Source: Cellulomonas alba
Lineage (GTDB): Bacteria; Actinomycetota; Actinomycetes; Actinomycetales; Cellulomonadaceae
Assembly: GCF_030362835.1 (NCBI RefSeq)
Contig: NZ_JAUCGQ010000002.1
Span: forward strand, 1-64,000
Length of the DNA stretch: 64,000 nt
Direction: 5' to 3'
In this document: positions 25,867 to 33,810 of the stretch, in pieces
Numbering within the stretch: position 1 is the first letter of the stretch
Layout of the letters: every line of letters starts with the position of its first letter
Notes under the pieces: generated by a model
Told to the model about the DNA's origin: nothing
The model's input: the letters and a program-made list of their open reading frames with translations, nothing else
Database searches by the model: none
Program-made: the position numbers and the translations under genes

Positions 25867-25887
25867 GGGCGGCCAAGCTGGCCGCCC
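25867..25887. terminator. GC hairpin between the glycan operon and the LapA-like gene
   Basis: GGGCGGCC and GGCCGCCC are perfect eight-base arms with a five-base loop. On the plus strand TTT follows, but there is no plus-strand gene to end. On the minus strand it lies between the cupin gene and the LapA-like gene and could separate the two leftward units. The rest of the 249-base gap is featureless. Confidence 0.45.
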
Positions 25888-26087
25888 TTTCGTCCCGGAA
25901 CTGTGTTCCATGTTACGCCCCCCCGGCGCACCCGCCATCGGGGACGAGGACGTGCAGCCCTTCCCCGCCATCGTGGCCGCACCCGCACCCACCACTGCCA
26001 CGGCCGCAGACCGCGCGTCGCGCCGTCAACGGTCGGACAGCCAAGCGGGACGTCGGCGGACCGGACGTGAGCCCACGCGGTGGGGGG

Positions 26088-26546
26088 TCAGGGCTTCGTC
26101 GTCCCTTCGCGGCCGTATCGGTCGGCGAACCTGACGACGTCCTCGCGCCAGCCGGGTGCCGCCGTCGACGCCTCGGCGAAGAGGAGATCACCCACGGCGG
26201 TGACGCGGTGGAGGACCGTGGCCGGAAGGTGGACCACGTCGCCGGGTCGCAGCGTGCGGGAGACGAGCCGGGCCGGGTCCTCGCCGTGCTCGAGGCGAGC
26301 CTGCCCGAAGACGACGGTGAGGGTCTCGTCCTTCTGGGCATGCAGCTGGAGGCTGAGGGACTCGCCGGCTCGCACGAAGATGAGCTTGCCCACGTAGCCG
26401 TGCGTGCCGTCGGCGAACAGGGCCTCGTGCCCCCAGGGTTTGGCCACGCCGACGGTGCGCCCGAAGCTGGCGCGGGCAGCCACCGCGGGGGAGCGGTCGC
26501 CCCTGCTGCCGTCGGTCGGCGTGCCCGCGTTGAGTGTGTCGGTCAT
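26088..26546 (-). CDS. Cupin protein resembling type II phosphomannose isomerase
   Basis: 152 residues. A disordered N-terminus is followed by the single cupin barrel of mannose-6-phosphate isomerase type II proteins: PWGHEALFADG, KLIFVRAGESLSLQLHAQKDET with the metal-binding His/Gln/His/Glu set, and the second motif GDVVHLPATVLHRVTA. It probably interconverts fructose and mannose phosphates or acts on a nucleotide-sugar precursor. It is the last gene of the four-gene operon and overlaps the GH130 gene (ATGA). The companion genes make mannose metabolism the best guess. Confidence 0.8.
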   Translation of the reverse strand: MTDTLNAGTPTDGSRGDRSPAVAARASFGRTVGVAKPWGHEALFADGTHGYVGKLIFVRAGESLSLQLHAQKDETLTVVFGQARLEHGEDPARLVSRTLRPGDVVHLPATVLHRVTAVGDLLFAEASTAAPGWREDVVRFADRYGREGTTKP

Positions 26547-28030
26547 GTGTGCAGCTCCTCGAGCAGGGCGTCCAGGTCGACCAGTGCGATGCGGATGGTG
26601 GAGTCGCTGCAGCCGTAGGGCAGGACGAGCGTCCGGCCGTGGAGCATGGCTCCGCAGGAGTAGACGACGTTGGGGACGTAGCCGGAGCGCTCGTCGGCCG
26701 CAGGGGTGAGCAGCGGGCGCGCGAGGCGGCCACGAACCCGGGTCGGGTCGTCCAGGTCGAGCAGCAGCGCGCCGATGCGATAGGTGCGCATCGGTCCGAC
26801 GCCGTGCGTCAGGACGACCCAGCCGCTCTCGGTCTCGATCGGCGATCCGCAGTTGCCGATCTGGACCAGCTCCCAGGGGTGTGCGGGACGCTGGACGACG
26901 ACGGACTCTGCCCAGTGCAGCAGGTCGCTCGACGTGGTGACCGAGTTGGTTTCCCGGTCGGCCCGCGACAGCGCCAGATAGCGGCCGCCGACCTGCCGGG
27001 GGAACAGCGCGAGGCCCTTGTTCCGTGCACCCGGACCCGACAAGGGGGTCGCCGTGAACCGGGTGAAGTCGCTGGTGCGCAGCAGCTGCATCGACACCTC
27101 CCGCCCGTCGAAGGCCGTGTAGGAGGCCAGGTACTCCTGCGCGCCGTCGGGAGCGATGAAGCGCACCATCCGGACGTCTTCCACTCCGTGGCTCTCCGAG
27201 GCGCCGTGCGGCAGCAGCACTCTCTCGCCGATGGCCGAGTCGGACGGGTACTCGACCTGGTAGGTGCAGTCGGCGATCCACTCGAGGCGGGCGATGGTGC
27301 GTTCCGCCGCGCCGCGTGTCAGGCGCTGAGCGCGCAGCACGTCCAGGGCGCGATCGAGGTCGTGCCGGTCGAACGTCGGCGGCAGGGCGTCCAGGACGAA
27401 GTCGGCGTTGGTCAGGTGGCCGCCCAGGTCGTCGAGCCGGTGTCGGAACGCCTCGCGCGAGTAGGGGGCGGGCCGGGTGGCCGGGAGCACGCCGACCGAC
27501 GGGGCGGGGTCCAGCGTGAGGTCGTCGTGGGCGTCGATGACGCCCGTGCGCAGACCCATGCTGGAGACGTGGCCTTCGCCGACGGCGCGCACGGCCATGA
27601 CGAACCGGGTGGAGCCCGCCGCGACTCCCGTCTGGTCGGGGTGCGGGACCAGGGACGGGTTGAACAGTGCCGCGCCCTCGACCGCGAACTCCTGGGTGAA
27701 GTACGCGCCGATGAGTCGCCGGCGGTGCTGTGCCAGGTCCACCGCGTCGGCGACCCGGTGGCGCATCAGGGCGAAGTGGGCGTCCCAGGTGGCGTCGAGG
27801 TCCCGGTGACGAGGAGCGAACGCACGAGTCAGGCCGTCCAGCTCCGCGTCGACCTCGCCGTCGGTCAGGCCCAGCACGCGGGCGAGCACGGCCGCCGAAC
27901 GCGACTCGCCGGACGCGAGCAGCTCCTGGCCCGGCAGGAAGAGCGTGCTGACCACGCGGGTCGGGTCGGGGCCGAGCCTGAGGTCGGTGCGTCGGACCCA
28001 GCTCGGGTCGTCGGTCGCGGAAGAGGTCAT
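26543..28030 (-). CDS. GH130-family beta-mannoside phosphorylase
   Basis: 495 residues from ATG 28030, overlapping the upstream stop by four bases. The N-terminal 150 residues are helical. The five-bladed propeller that follows carries family motifs: SHGVEDVRMVRF, ARNKGLALFPRQVGGRYLALSR and the closing GYVPNVVYSCGAML...LPYGCSDSTIRIA. GH130 enzymes reversibly phosphorolyse beta-mannosidic bonds (for example beta-1,2- or 1,4-mannose linkages) to mannose 1-phosphate. Substrate cannot be read from sequence. Together with two glycosyltransferases it could build or recycle a mannose-rich storage or surface glycan. Confidence 0.88.
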   Translation of the reverse strand: MTSSATDDPSWVRRTDLRLGPDPTRVVSTLFLPGQELLASGESRSAAVLARVLGLTDGEVDAELDGLTRAFAPRHRDLDATWDAHFALMRHRVADAVDLAQHRRRLIGAYFTQEFAVEGAALFNPSLVPHPDQTGVAAGSTRFVMAVRAVGEGHVSSMGLRTGVIDAHDDLTLDPAPSVGVLPATRPAPYSREAFRHRLDDLGGHLTNADFVLDALPPTFDRHDLDRALDVLRAQRLTRGAAERTIARLEWIADCTYQVEYPSDSAIGERVLLPHGASESHGVEDVRMVRFIAPDGAQEYLASYTAFDGREVSMQLLRTSDFTRFTATPLSGPGARNKGLALFPRQVGGRYLALSRADRETNSVTTSSDLLHWAESVVVQRPAHPWELVQIGNCGSPIETESGWVVLTHGVGPMRTYRIGALLLDLDDPTRVRGRLARPLLTPAADERSGYVPNVVYSCGAMLHGRTLVLPYGCSDSTIRIALVDLDALLEELHT

Positions 28031-29058
28031 CGCGCTGCGACGGGCTGCGCCTGCACCAGCTGCAGGCAGGCCAGCCACGCGAGCGTCGACTCGGCGCCCT
28101 GGTTCCGGTTCACGCCCGTCGGCTCCAGGCCGTCATAGCAGCCGCCGGTGTGGCGGTCCCGCATCGGGAGATGGCTGTCGTTGTCGCCCTCGAACCAGGT
28201 GACGCACCGGTCGAGGACCACGCGCCAGCCCTCGTCGCCCGTCGCCAGGTACGCGGCCGATGCGGCCTCGGCCAGCACGGCGGCCTCGATCGGCTGCTGG
28301 TCGAAGCCCGGGCTCATGTCGCCCGGGCCCCGCCCACCCGCAGGGACGAGGGACAGGTGACCGGCGCGGGTCTGTTCCTCGACGAGCCAGCGCAGCAGGC
28401 CCAGGCCGTCCTGCAGCAGGTCGTCGTCGTCCAGCTCGACCCCGATGGTGATCAACGCCTGCGGAAGCACCGCGTTGGCATAGCTCAGCCGGGTCTCGGG
28501 CCACGGCCAGGGGGCGTCGCCAGCGAGACGGGGCAGCACCCCTCGGGCGTCGCGAAGCATGCGGGACGCCATCGCGTCGTCAGGCGAGCAGCGGAGGATC
28601 GCGGCGGCGCCGAGTGCGGCGTATGCCATCGCGCGGGGGTAGGCAGATCGTGCGCCCATCGCCACGGTGGCGCCTCGGCGGGCGTCCGCGGCGAGAGCCT
28701 CGTCGTCCACGTGCGCGGCGGCCGTGCCGAGCGCCCAGATCGCGCGGCCCCAGTGATCTCCCGTCGACGGCGCGTCGACCCAGGCGCCGTCTGCGGTCCG
28801 CCGGTTGTGCGTGCGGCCGTCGGCGCGCTGGCCGTCGCGCAGGAAGCGCAGGTAGGTCGTCGTCAGCGCTCGCGTCGTCGGCGTGGGTTCCGCCACCCGT
28901 GCCATGACGACGAGCCCGCGGGCCACGTCGTCGACGCACATGCCGTTCGCGACGCGCGGCGCCGTGCCCAGCGCGTGCTCGTAGAGCCCGTCCGGCGTCG
29001 TCAGGCGCAGCAGGTGCTGGAGCGGGAGCGGACGGTCGCGGGCCGTCGTGCCGTCCAT
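28027..29058 (-). CDS. Alpha/alpha-barrel glycosidase-like protein
   Basis: 343 residues from ATG 29058 (the frame extends to 29130 inside the previous gene). Repeated helix pairs with Trp/Gly-rich turns (GDHWGRAIWALGTA, TWFEGDND, GCYDGLEPTGVNRNQGAESTLAW) suggest an (alpha/alpha)6 barrel like those of glycoside hydrolases and epimerases acting on mannosides. The start overlaps the upstream stop as TGATG. This family is commonly encoded next to GH130 and GT4 genes. Catalytic residues are not assigned with confidence. Confidence 0.7.
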   Translation of the reverse strand: MDGTTARDRPLPLQHLLRLTTPDGLYEHALGTAPRVANGMCVDDVARGLVVMARVAEPTPTTRALTTTYLRFLRDGQRADGRTHNRRTADGAWVDAPSTGDHWGRAIWALGTAAAHVDDEALAADARRGATVAMGARSAYPRAMAYAALGAAAILRCSPDDAMASRMLRDARGVLPRLAGDAPWPWPETRLSYANAVLPQALITIGVELDDDDLLQDGLGLLRWLVEEQTRAGHLSLVPAGGRGPGDMSPGFDQQPIEAAVLAEAASAAYLATGDEGWRVVLDRCVTWFEGDNDSHLPMRDRHTGGCYDGLEPTGVNRNQGAESTLAWLACLQLVQAQPVAAR

Positions 29059-30188
29059 CAGACGGCGCGAACGGTCAGTGCTCGCATCGACGAGGCAAGC
29101 TCGAGGTAGCGCGCGGCGACGGTGGGCCACAGCAAGGACGCGGCGAGGTTCCGGGACGTCGCGGCCATCTGGTCGGCCAGCCCATGGATCGTGAGCACGC
29201 GCTCGAGGGCGACGGCGATCGCGGACGGGTCGCGCGGCGGCACCAGGAGGCCGGCGCCGCTCGAGAGCAGCTCGACCGCGTGCGGGAAGCTCGTCGAGAT
29301 CACCGGCTTGCTGGCCGCGACCGCCTCCGTCAGCACTCCGGACGTCACCTGGTCGGGCGAGTCGTACGGGAGCAGGATCACGTCTGCTTGCCGCACCACC
29401 TCACGCAGGTCCGGGCTCGACAGGTACCTGCGGTCGAACCGGACCCGTTCGGCCAGGTGCAGGCTCGCGGTCATCTCCACGAGCCGGTCCCGGTACGCCT
29501 CGCCCTCGCGCTCCAGGACGCGCGGGTGGGTCTGGCCGACGACCTCGTAGTCCGGCAGCGGCATCCTGCGTCGGAGCTCCGCGAGACCGAGCAGGGCCCA
29601 CTCGATCCCCTTGCCCTCGGACAACAGTCCCCACGTCAGCACGCGGCGTCGGCGGGTGTGTCCGTTGGGGAACGGCACGATGGTGGACCGGTTGTCCTCG
29701 GCGCCGTGCGGGATGACCGTCACGCGGTCCGGGTCGACGCCCCAGCCGGCGATCAGCCTGTCGCGAGCGGTCGTCGTCATCGTGACCAGCGCCGCCGCGT
29801 GGTCGACGAGCTCGGCCATGACACGGTGCTGGTTCATCGACGGGCGGGTCAGGACCGTGTGCAGCACCGCGACGACCGGGACGTTCAGCCGCGCGACGAG
29901 GTCGAGCAGGTCCTGCCCGTCGGGGCCGCCGTAGATGCCGTACTCGTGCTGCACCACGGCGACGTCGTAGTCGTCGAGCGTCGCCGCGGCCGCAGCCGCA
30001 CCCGCGGGCTCGGCCGTGACCCATTGGTCGACGACAAGCGGCACGGGCGGCGCGGGCGCGTCCACGAGCCGGACCAGGCCGACGTCCGCCCCGGCCGCCA
30101 CCAGGTGCGTGACCAGTGCCTCGCTGAACGTCGCGATGCCGCACTGCGTGGGCGGATAGGTGGACAGCATGCCGATTCGAACGCCCAT
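29058..30188 (-). CDS. GT4-type glycosyltransferase
   Basis: 376 residues. The N-terminal Rossmann domain starts IGMLSTYPPTQCGIATFSEAL, with a Gly-rich acceptor loop. The C-terminal domain has VLTWGLLSEGKGIEWAL and the nucleotide-sugar site LTEAVAASKPVISTSFPHAVELL. It is a retaining GT-B enzyme, probably transferring mannose or glucose from a nucleotide sugar. It is the first gene of the leftward glycan operon; all four genes overlap by 1-4 bases, implying one coupled unit. The 216 bases upstream are shared with the divergent glycosyltransferase and should hold both promoters. Confidence 0.88.
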   Translation of the reverse strand: MGVRIGMLSTYPPTQCGIATFSEALVTHLVAAGADVGLVRLVDAPAPPVPLVVDQWVTAEPAGAAAAAATLDDYDVAVVQHEYGIYGGPDGQDLLDLVARLNVPVVAVLHTVLTRPSMNQHRVMAELVDHAAALVTMTTTARDRLIAGWGVDPDRVTVIPHGAEDNRSTIVPFPNGHTRRRRVLTWGLLSEGKGIEWALLGLAELRRRMPLPDYEVVGQTHPRVLEREGEAYRDRLVEMTASLHLAERVRFDRRYLSSPDLREVVRQADVILLPYDSPDQVTSGVLTEAVAASKPVISTSFPHAVELLSSGAGLLVPPRDPSAIAVALERVLTIHGLADQMAATSRNLAASLLWPTVAARYLELASSMRALTVRAV

Positions 30189-30404
30189 GTGGGGCCTCTT
30201 CCGTGGTGCGTTGCCGCAGCGAGAGTGCTGCCGTGCACGGAGGAGGGGAAGGCCGCGTCCCTGGGTTGCTCCACGGAGAGGCGGAGCCGAGGCCGGGAAT
30301 GACGTCCGGCCCAGTGCGATGCTGCTCCGTCACAGTACCCCGGATCGCCCGCGGCCCCGGCGTACGCTCGAGCCGAACCGGGGGAGGCCACCGTCAGAGT
30401 CGCC

Positions 30405-31439
30405 GTGCTCGCCTCGATCGCGCACCGCGTGCCGCCGCGCGACTACGGGCCGTGGGAACAGGTCGCGGCGACGATCACCGAGGGGCTCGTCGCTCGTGGG
30501 CACGACGTGACGCTGTTCGCGACCGCCGACTCGCTGACCTCGGCTCGGCTGCACGCCGAGGCGCCCGCCGGCTATGAGGAAGACGCCTCGGTCGACGCCA
30601 AGGTCTTCGAGGCCCTCCACATCGCCGCCGTGTTCGAGCGCGCCGACCAGTTCGACGTCATCAGCAACCAGTTCGACTTCCTGCCGCTCGTCTTCACCCG
30701 CATGACGTCGACGCCCGTGGTCACGACGATCCACGGCTTCTCCTCGGAACGCATCGTGCCCGTCTACCGCGCCTACGACGACGTCGGCCACTACGTCGCC
30801 ATCAGTCACGCCGACCGTCGAGCCGACCTGACCTACGCGGCGACGATCCATCACGGCATCGAGGCACGAGACTTCACCGCCGGCGCGGGTGAGGGCGGGT
30901 ACCTGCTGTTCCTCGGGCGCATCCACCCGGACAAGGGCACCGCAGCGGCGATCGAGGTGGCCCGCCGCGTGGGCCTGCCGCTCGTCATCGCCGGTGTGAT
31001 CCAGGACGCCGACTACCACCGCCGCGAGGTCGAGCCGCACCTCGGCGGCACGAACGTGACCTACCGGGGACCGGTCGGGCCCGCGGAACGCAACCAGCTG
31101 CTCGGCGGCGCGCGGGCGCTGCTGCACCTCATCGACTTCGACGAGCCGTTCGGCCTGTCCGTGGTCGAGGCGATGATCACCGGCACCCCCGTCATCGCCT
31201 TCCCTCGCGGCTCGATGCCGGAGCTCGTCCGGCCCGGCATCTCGGGCTTCCTCGTCGACGACGTCGCACAAGCGATCGCCGCCGTCGCTGCTGCCGGCGA
31301 TCTCGACCGCGCGGCGTGCCGCCTCGACGCGCTCGCCCGCTTCTCGGCCGACCGCATGGTCGACGACTACGAACGCCTGTTCCGTCGCATCGTCGCCGGG
31401 ATCACGCCCGACGGCCCGCGACCGACGTCCGCCGCCTGA
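30405..31439 (+). CDS. GT4-type glycosyltransferase, divergent from the glycan operon
   Basis: 344 residues from GTG 30405. The protein would align better with its family if translation began four codons earlier at GTC 30393, which lies at a better distance from the GGGGGAGG at about 30380. Motifs include GPWEQVAATITEGL, YLLFLGRIHPDKG and DEPFGLSVVEAMITGTPVIAF with the EX7E donor-binding pattern. It is a retaining GT-B enzyme of unknown acceptor. It diverges from the GH130 operon and probably works on the same glycan. Confidence 0.88.
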   Translation: MLASIAHRVPPRDYGPWEQVAATITEGLVARGHDVTLFATADSLTSARLHAEAPAGYEEDASVDAKVFEALHIAAVFERADQFDVISNQFDFLPLVFTRMTSTPVVTTIHGFSSERIVPVYRAYDDVGHYVAISHADRRADLTYAATIHHGIEARDFTAGAGEGGYLLFLGRIHPDKGTAAAIEVARRVGLPLVIAGVIQDADYHRREVEPHLGGTNVTYRGPVGPAERNQLLGGARALLHLIDFDEPFGLSVVEAMITGTPVIAFPRGSMPELVRPGISGFLVDDVAQAIAAVAAAGDLDRAACRLDALARFSADRMVDDYERLFRRIVAGITPDGPRPTSAA

Positions 31440-31443
31440 GCCC

Positions 31444-31499
31444 GTGCTGCCACCGGCCGTAGCTGACACCCGCGACGAGGTTGTCGATCACCAGGCTCG
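31444..31499 (-). pseudogene. Desaturase gene relic
   Basis: On the minus strand this segment encodes SLVIDNLVAGVSYGRWQH, close to SLVIGDLVAGVSYGWWQH of the desaturase at 23871-25010, and 50 of 56 bases match. Neither side extends the similarity, so it is a short leftover of a second copy or of a recombination event. It ends a few bases after the stop of the glycosyltransferase gene. Confidence 0.7.
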
Positions 31500-31528
31500 G
31501 GGAGGAGTCCCGGTCTGCGAGCGCCGCT

Positions 31529-31915
31529 CTACGCCCCCTGGACGTCGTCGTCGCCAATGCCCTGCTCGGCCCACCTGCGGCGCAGCGTTCCCGCGAGCCA
31601 GTCGGGAAGGATGAAGCTGAACTCGTCGCCGGCGTCGTCGCGAAAGACGTGCCGGTGCATGTCGCTCGGCATGCCGGCGTCGTCCTGCCAGCCCAGGTAG
31701 TCCACCAGCATGCGCAGTCCAGCCGCGTCGATGTCTTTGCCCACGTAGACGGCGTGGTCCTCGTCGTTGTACCTGAATGGCAAGCCGGCGGCGATGAGCG
31801 CGTCGTGTTCGCGGCACACGCGGAACTCGATCGGCAGGCGATCCGGGTCGCCGCCGTGAACGACCCGCGTGGCGGCGGACTCGTTGTCACAGCGCAGCAC
31901 CATGCAGGTGGCCAT
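31529..31915 (-). CDS. Hypothetical cytoplasmic protein
   Basis: 128 residues from ATG 31915 (MATCMVLRCDN); the frame is open further upstream without support. Cys pairs near the N-terminus (CMVLRCDN...VCREH) could bind metal. The rest is acidic, with FRYNDEDHAVYVGKDIDAAGLRML and a C-terminal DEFSFILPDWLAGTLRRRW. No membrane segment or family signature is recognised. The 243 bases upstream to the next gene contain nothing identifiable. Confidence 0.55.
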   Translation of the reverse strand: MATCMVLRCDNESAATRVVHGGDPDRLPIEFRVCREHDALIAAGLPFRYNDEDHAVYVGKDIDAAGLRMLVDYLGWQDDAGMPSDMHRHVFRDDAGDEFSFILPDWLAGTLRRRWAEQGIGDDDVQGA

Positions 31916-32158
31916 GGTCTGCACCGTAGCGCGCACACCGCCGTGGGGTGTCAGGGGCCGAGTGCCGAGGACCCCGGCGGCGTTCAGCACGTCAACGGAT
32001 CGCCTCGAAACGGCGCTCGGACCGTCGGATCGCCCGGCAGAACCGCTGCTCAGCGGCTCGCGACGGGCCGAGCTGCCTGGCTCGGACAGTTTCGGTTCCC
32101 GGCCGGTGCCGTCCGTCGCGCCCCGCCATCCGGCGTTGGCACTCGAGCCAGGCGCCGG

Positions 32159-32644
32159 TTAGTTGTCCTGGGCGCCCGGAGCGGGTCGGTCGCCGCGCGG
32201 GACGTCGAACCAGACGGTCTTCCCCCCGCCGTGGTGCCGCTCCACTCCCCACGCGTGCGACAGTCGATCGATCAGCAGCACCCCACGCCCGCCGATCTCG
32301 CCCGGGGCGGGATCGCGCAAGACGGGAACGGCATCGCTGCCGTCGCGCACACCGACGCGCAGGTGGGGTCCGCGCTGGTCGACGGTGACCTCGACGGTGC
32401 CGGCCGGCGGGCCGTGCACGACCGCGTTGGTGACGGCCTCGGTGGCGAGGAGCTCGATCGTGCGCACGGTGCGCAGGCCGACCCGGTGCGCCCGAGCCTG
32501 CTCGCCTGCCCAGTGTCGGGCGTGCGGGATCATCGAGAGGGCAGCGATGAAGCGCACGAACGTGCTCCCGGGGGACTGGTGCGAGATGCGCACGGGTTCA
32601 TCCTGTGCGGCGATCGGCTCTGACGCACGCCAGGGGGCGCGCAT
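32159..32644 (-). CDS. RsbW-like ATP-binding regulatory protein
   Basis: 161 residues. The HATPase_c fold of anti-sigma or serine kinases is clear: N-box LLATEAVTNAVVHG (about 66-79), G1-type VGVRDGSDAVP and G2 GGRGVLLIDRLSHAWGV. The start may be later than 32644. It lies seven bases downstream of a STAS-domain gene in the same direction. Together they form a partner-switch pair in which the kinase phosphorylates the STAS protein and otherwise binds another partner. No sigma factor or phosphatase gene is adjacent, so the controlled target lies elsewhere. Confidence 0.82.
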   Translation of the reverse strand: MRAPWRASEPIAAQDEPVRISHQSPGSTFVRFIAALSMIPHARHWAGEQARAHRVGLRTVRTIELLATEAVTNAVVHGPPAGTVEVTVDQRGPHLRVGVRDGSDAVPVLRDPAPGEIGGRGVLLIDRLSHAWGVERHHGGGKTVWFDVPRGDRPAPGAQDN

Positions 32645-32651
32645 GCCCGGA

Positions 32652-33002
32652 TCACATCTGCAGAGCGTGCGCTGGTGCGCCGAAGGTCAGGCCGCACGCG
32701 TCGAGGGTGACGCGGACCGGCTCGCTCGCCGCCCGGACGGTGAACGACTCAGCGGGAGCGGCTGCTCGCAGCGCGACGAGGGCGTCGGCGGCCCACGCGC
32801 CGAAGAACGTCACCTCGCTGAGATCCACCGCCACCGGCAGGCCACGCGCCTCGACGAGCCCACGCAGCGAGGTGACGTGCTCGGCCAGGGCGAGGTCGAG
32901 CTCGCCCACCTCGAGAGGCGGCGCTCGAGCCTGCAGGACGCGCCTCGCCGGGGCACGCTGGGTACCGGCGGCGGTGGTGCCGTCGAGGGAGGCGCATCCC
33001 AT
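32652..33002 (-). CDS. STAS-domain anti-sigma factor antagonist
   Basis: 116 residues from ATG 33002. The C-terminal 80 residues fit a STAS domain: LPVAVDLSEVTFFGAWAADALVALRAAA, with the usual DLSxVxFxD/G region. The position where a phosphorylatable Ser normally sits reads FFGAWAAD, so that residue is missing or shifted. The ATG shares the palindrome CCATGG with the start codon of the divergent gene, and no ribosome binding site is visible for this strand. A later start is possible. Confidence 0.65.
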   Translation of the reverse strand: MGCASLDGTTAAGTQRAPARRVLQARAPPLEVGELDLALAEHVTSLRGLVEARGLPVAVDLSEVTFFGAWAADALVALRAAAPAESFTVRAASEPVRVTLDACGLTFGAPAHALQM

Positions 33003-33810
33003 GGGCCGTGACGTCGGGCACCGGATCGACGCAGCACTGGCGTCGAGGCACGCATCGCCGTCCGCCGAGGCGATCGACCCCCGCTGGTTCACGAAGCCGG
33101 TCCTGACGTTCGACCTGATGCCGCCCGAGGCACGCGCCGCCGACCGGAACGGGGGCACGCCGCTGGCGGACGTGGTCCAGGTCGCGCGCTCGTACGCGAA
33201 GACGATCGACGGGGTGCCCCACCAGCTGCAGACGGGCTTCCGGGTGTACCCGTCGCAGGTGGTCGTCGCCCATGCCGTCCGCCCGCTGCGGCCCGCCCCG
33301 GCCGGGGCCTTGACGCCCGCGGGTCCCTGGCGCCACCTCGACGTCGTCGTCTACTCGGCCATCAGCACCGTCGGTCGCACCACCGGGCAGCTCGACCCCG
33401 GCATCGGCGTCACGCCGGAGAGCGACGACGAGGACGAACCCGTCGACCCGCAGCACCGGCACGCGGCAGAGCAGTGGCCGCGCCTTCCGCCCGCACTGCG
33501 CGCCACGCTCCGGCGCGACGTCCCCGACCCGCGCACGTGGCTGTCGAGCATGGCGCAGTGGACGTACGGCGGCGTCCCCCAGCGCCAGGACGCCGTCGTG
33601 GTGCGCATCGACGACTCCACGCTCACCTACGCGCTCCTCGAGCGGCGCGTGTCCTGGGGCCTGCGGGTGACGGCCGGAGCGTCCGCGCTGACGCACGCGC
33701 CCTGGCGCGTGACGCAGGTGACGTTCGCGCACGACGGCGGCGGCCGCACGGGGATCGGGCGCTCCACGCGACGCCTCGGCCGCGCGTGGCGACGGGGGAT
33801 CGGACGGTGA
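33001..33810 (+). CDS. Hypothetical protein upstream of the DnaJ-domain gene
   Basis: 269 residues from ATG 33001, with GGGAGG eight bases upstream. No signal peptide or membrane helix is present. Long strands (LDVVVYSAISTVG, DAVVVRIDDSTLTYALLERRVSWGLRVTAG) and a basic C-terminus (STRRLGRAWRRGIGR) are visible, with an acidic insertion (SDDEDEPVD) in the middle. I do not recognise a family. The stop overlaps the GTG of the DnaJ-domain gene, so the two are co-translated. Confidence 0.65.
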   Translation: MGRDVGHRIDAALASRHASPSAEAIDPRWFTKPVLTFDLMPPEARAADRNGGTPLADVVQVARSYAKTIDGVPHQLQTGFRVYPSQVVVAHAVRPLRPAPAGALTPAGPWRHLDVVVYSAISTVGRTTGQLDPGIGVTPESDDEDEPVDPQHRHAAEQWPRLPPALRATLRRDVPDPRTWLSSMAQWTYGGVPQRQDAVVVRIDDSTLTYALLERRVSWGLRVTAGASALTHAPWRVTQVTFAHDGGGRTGIGRSTRRLGRAWRRGIGR

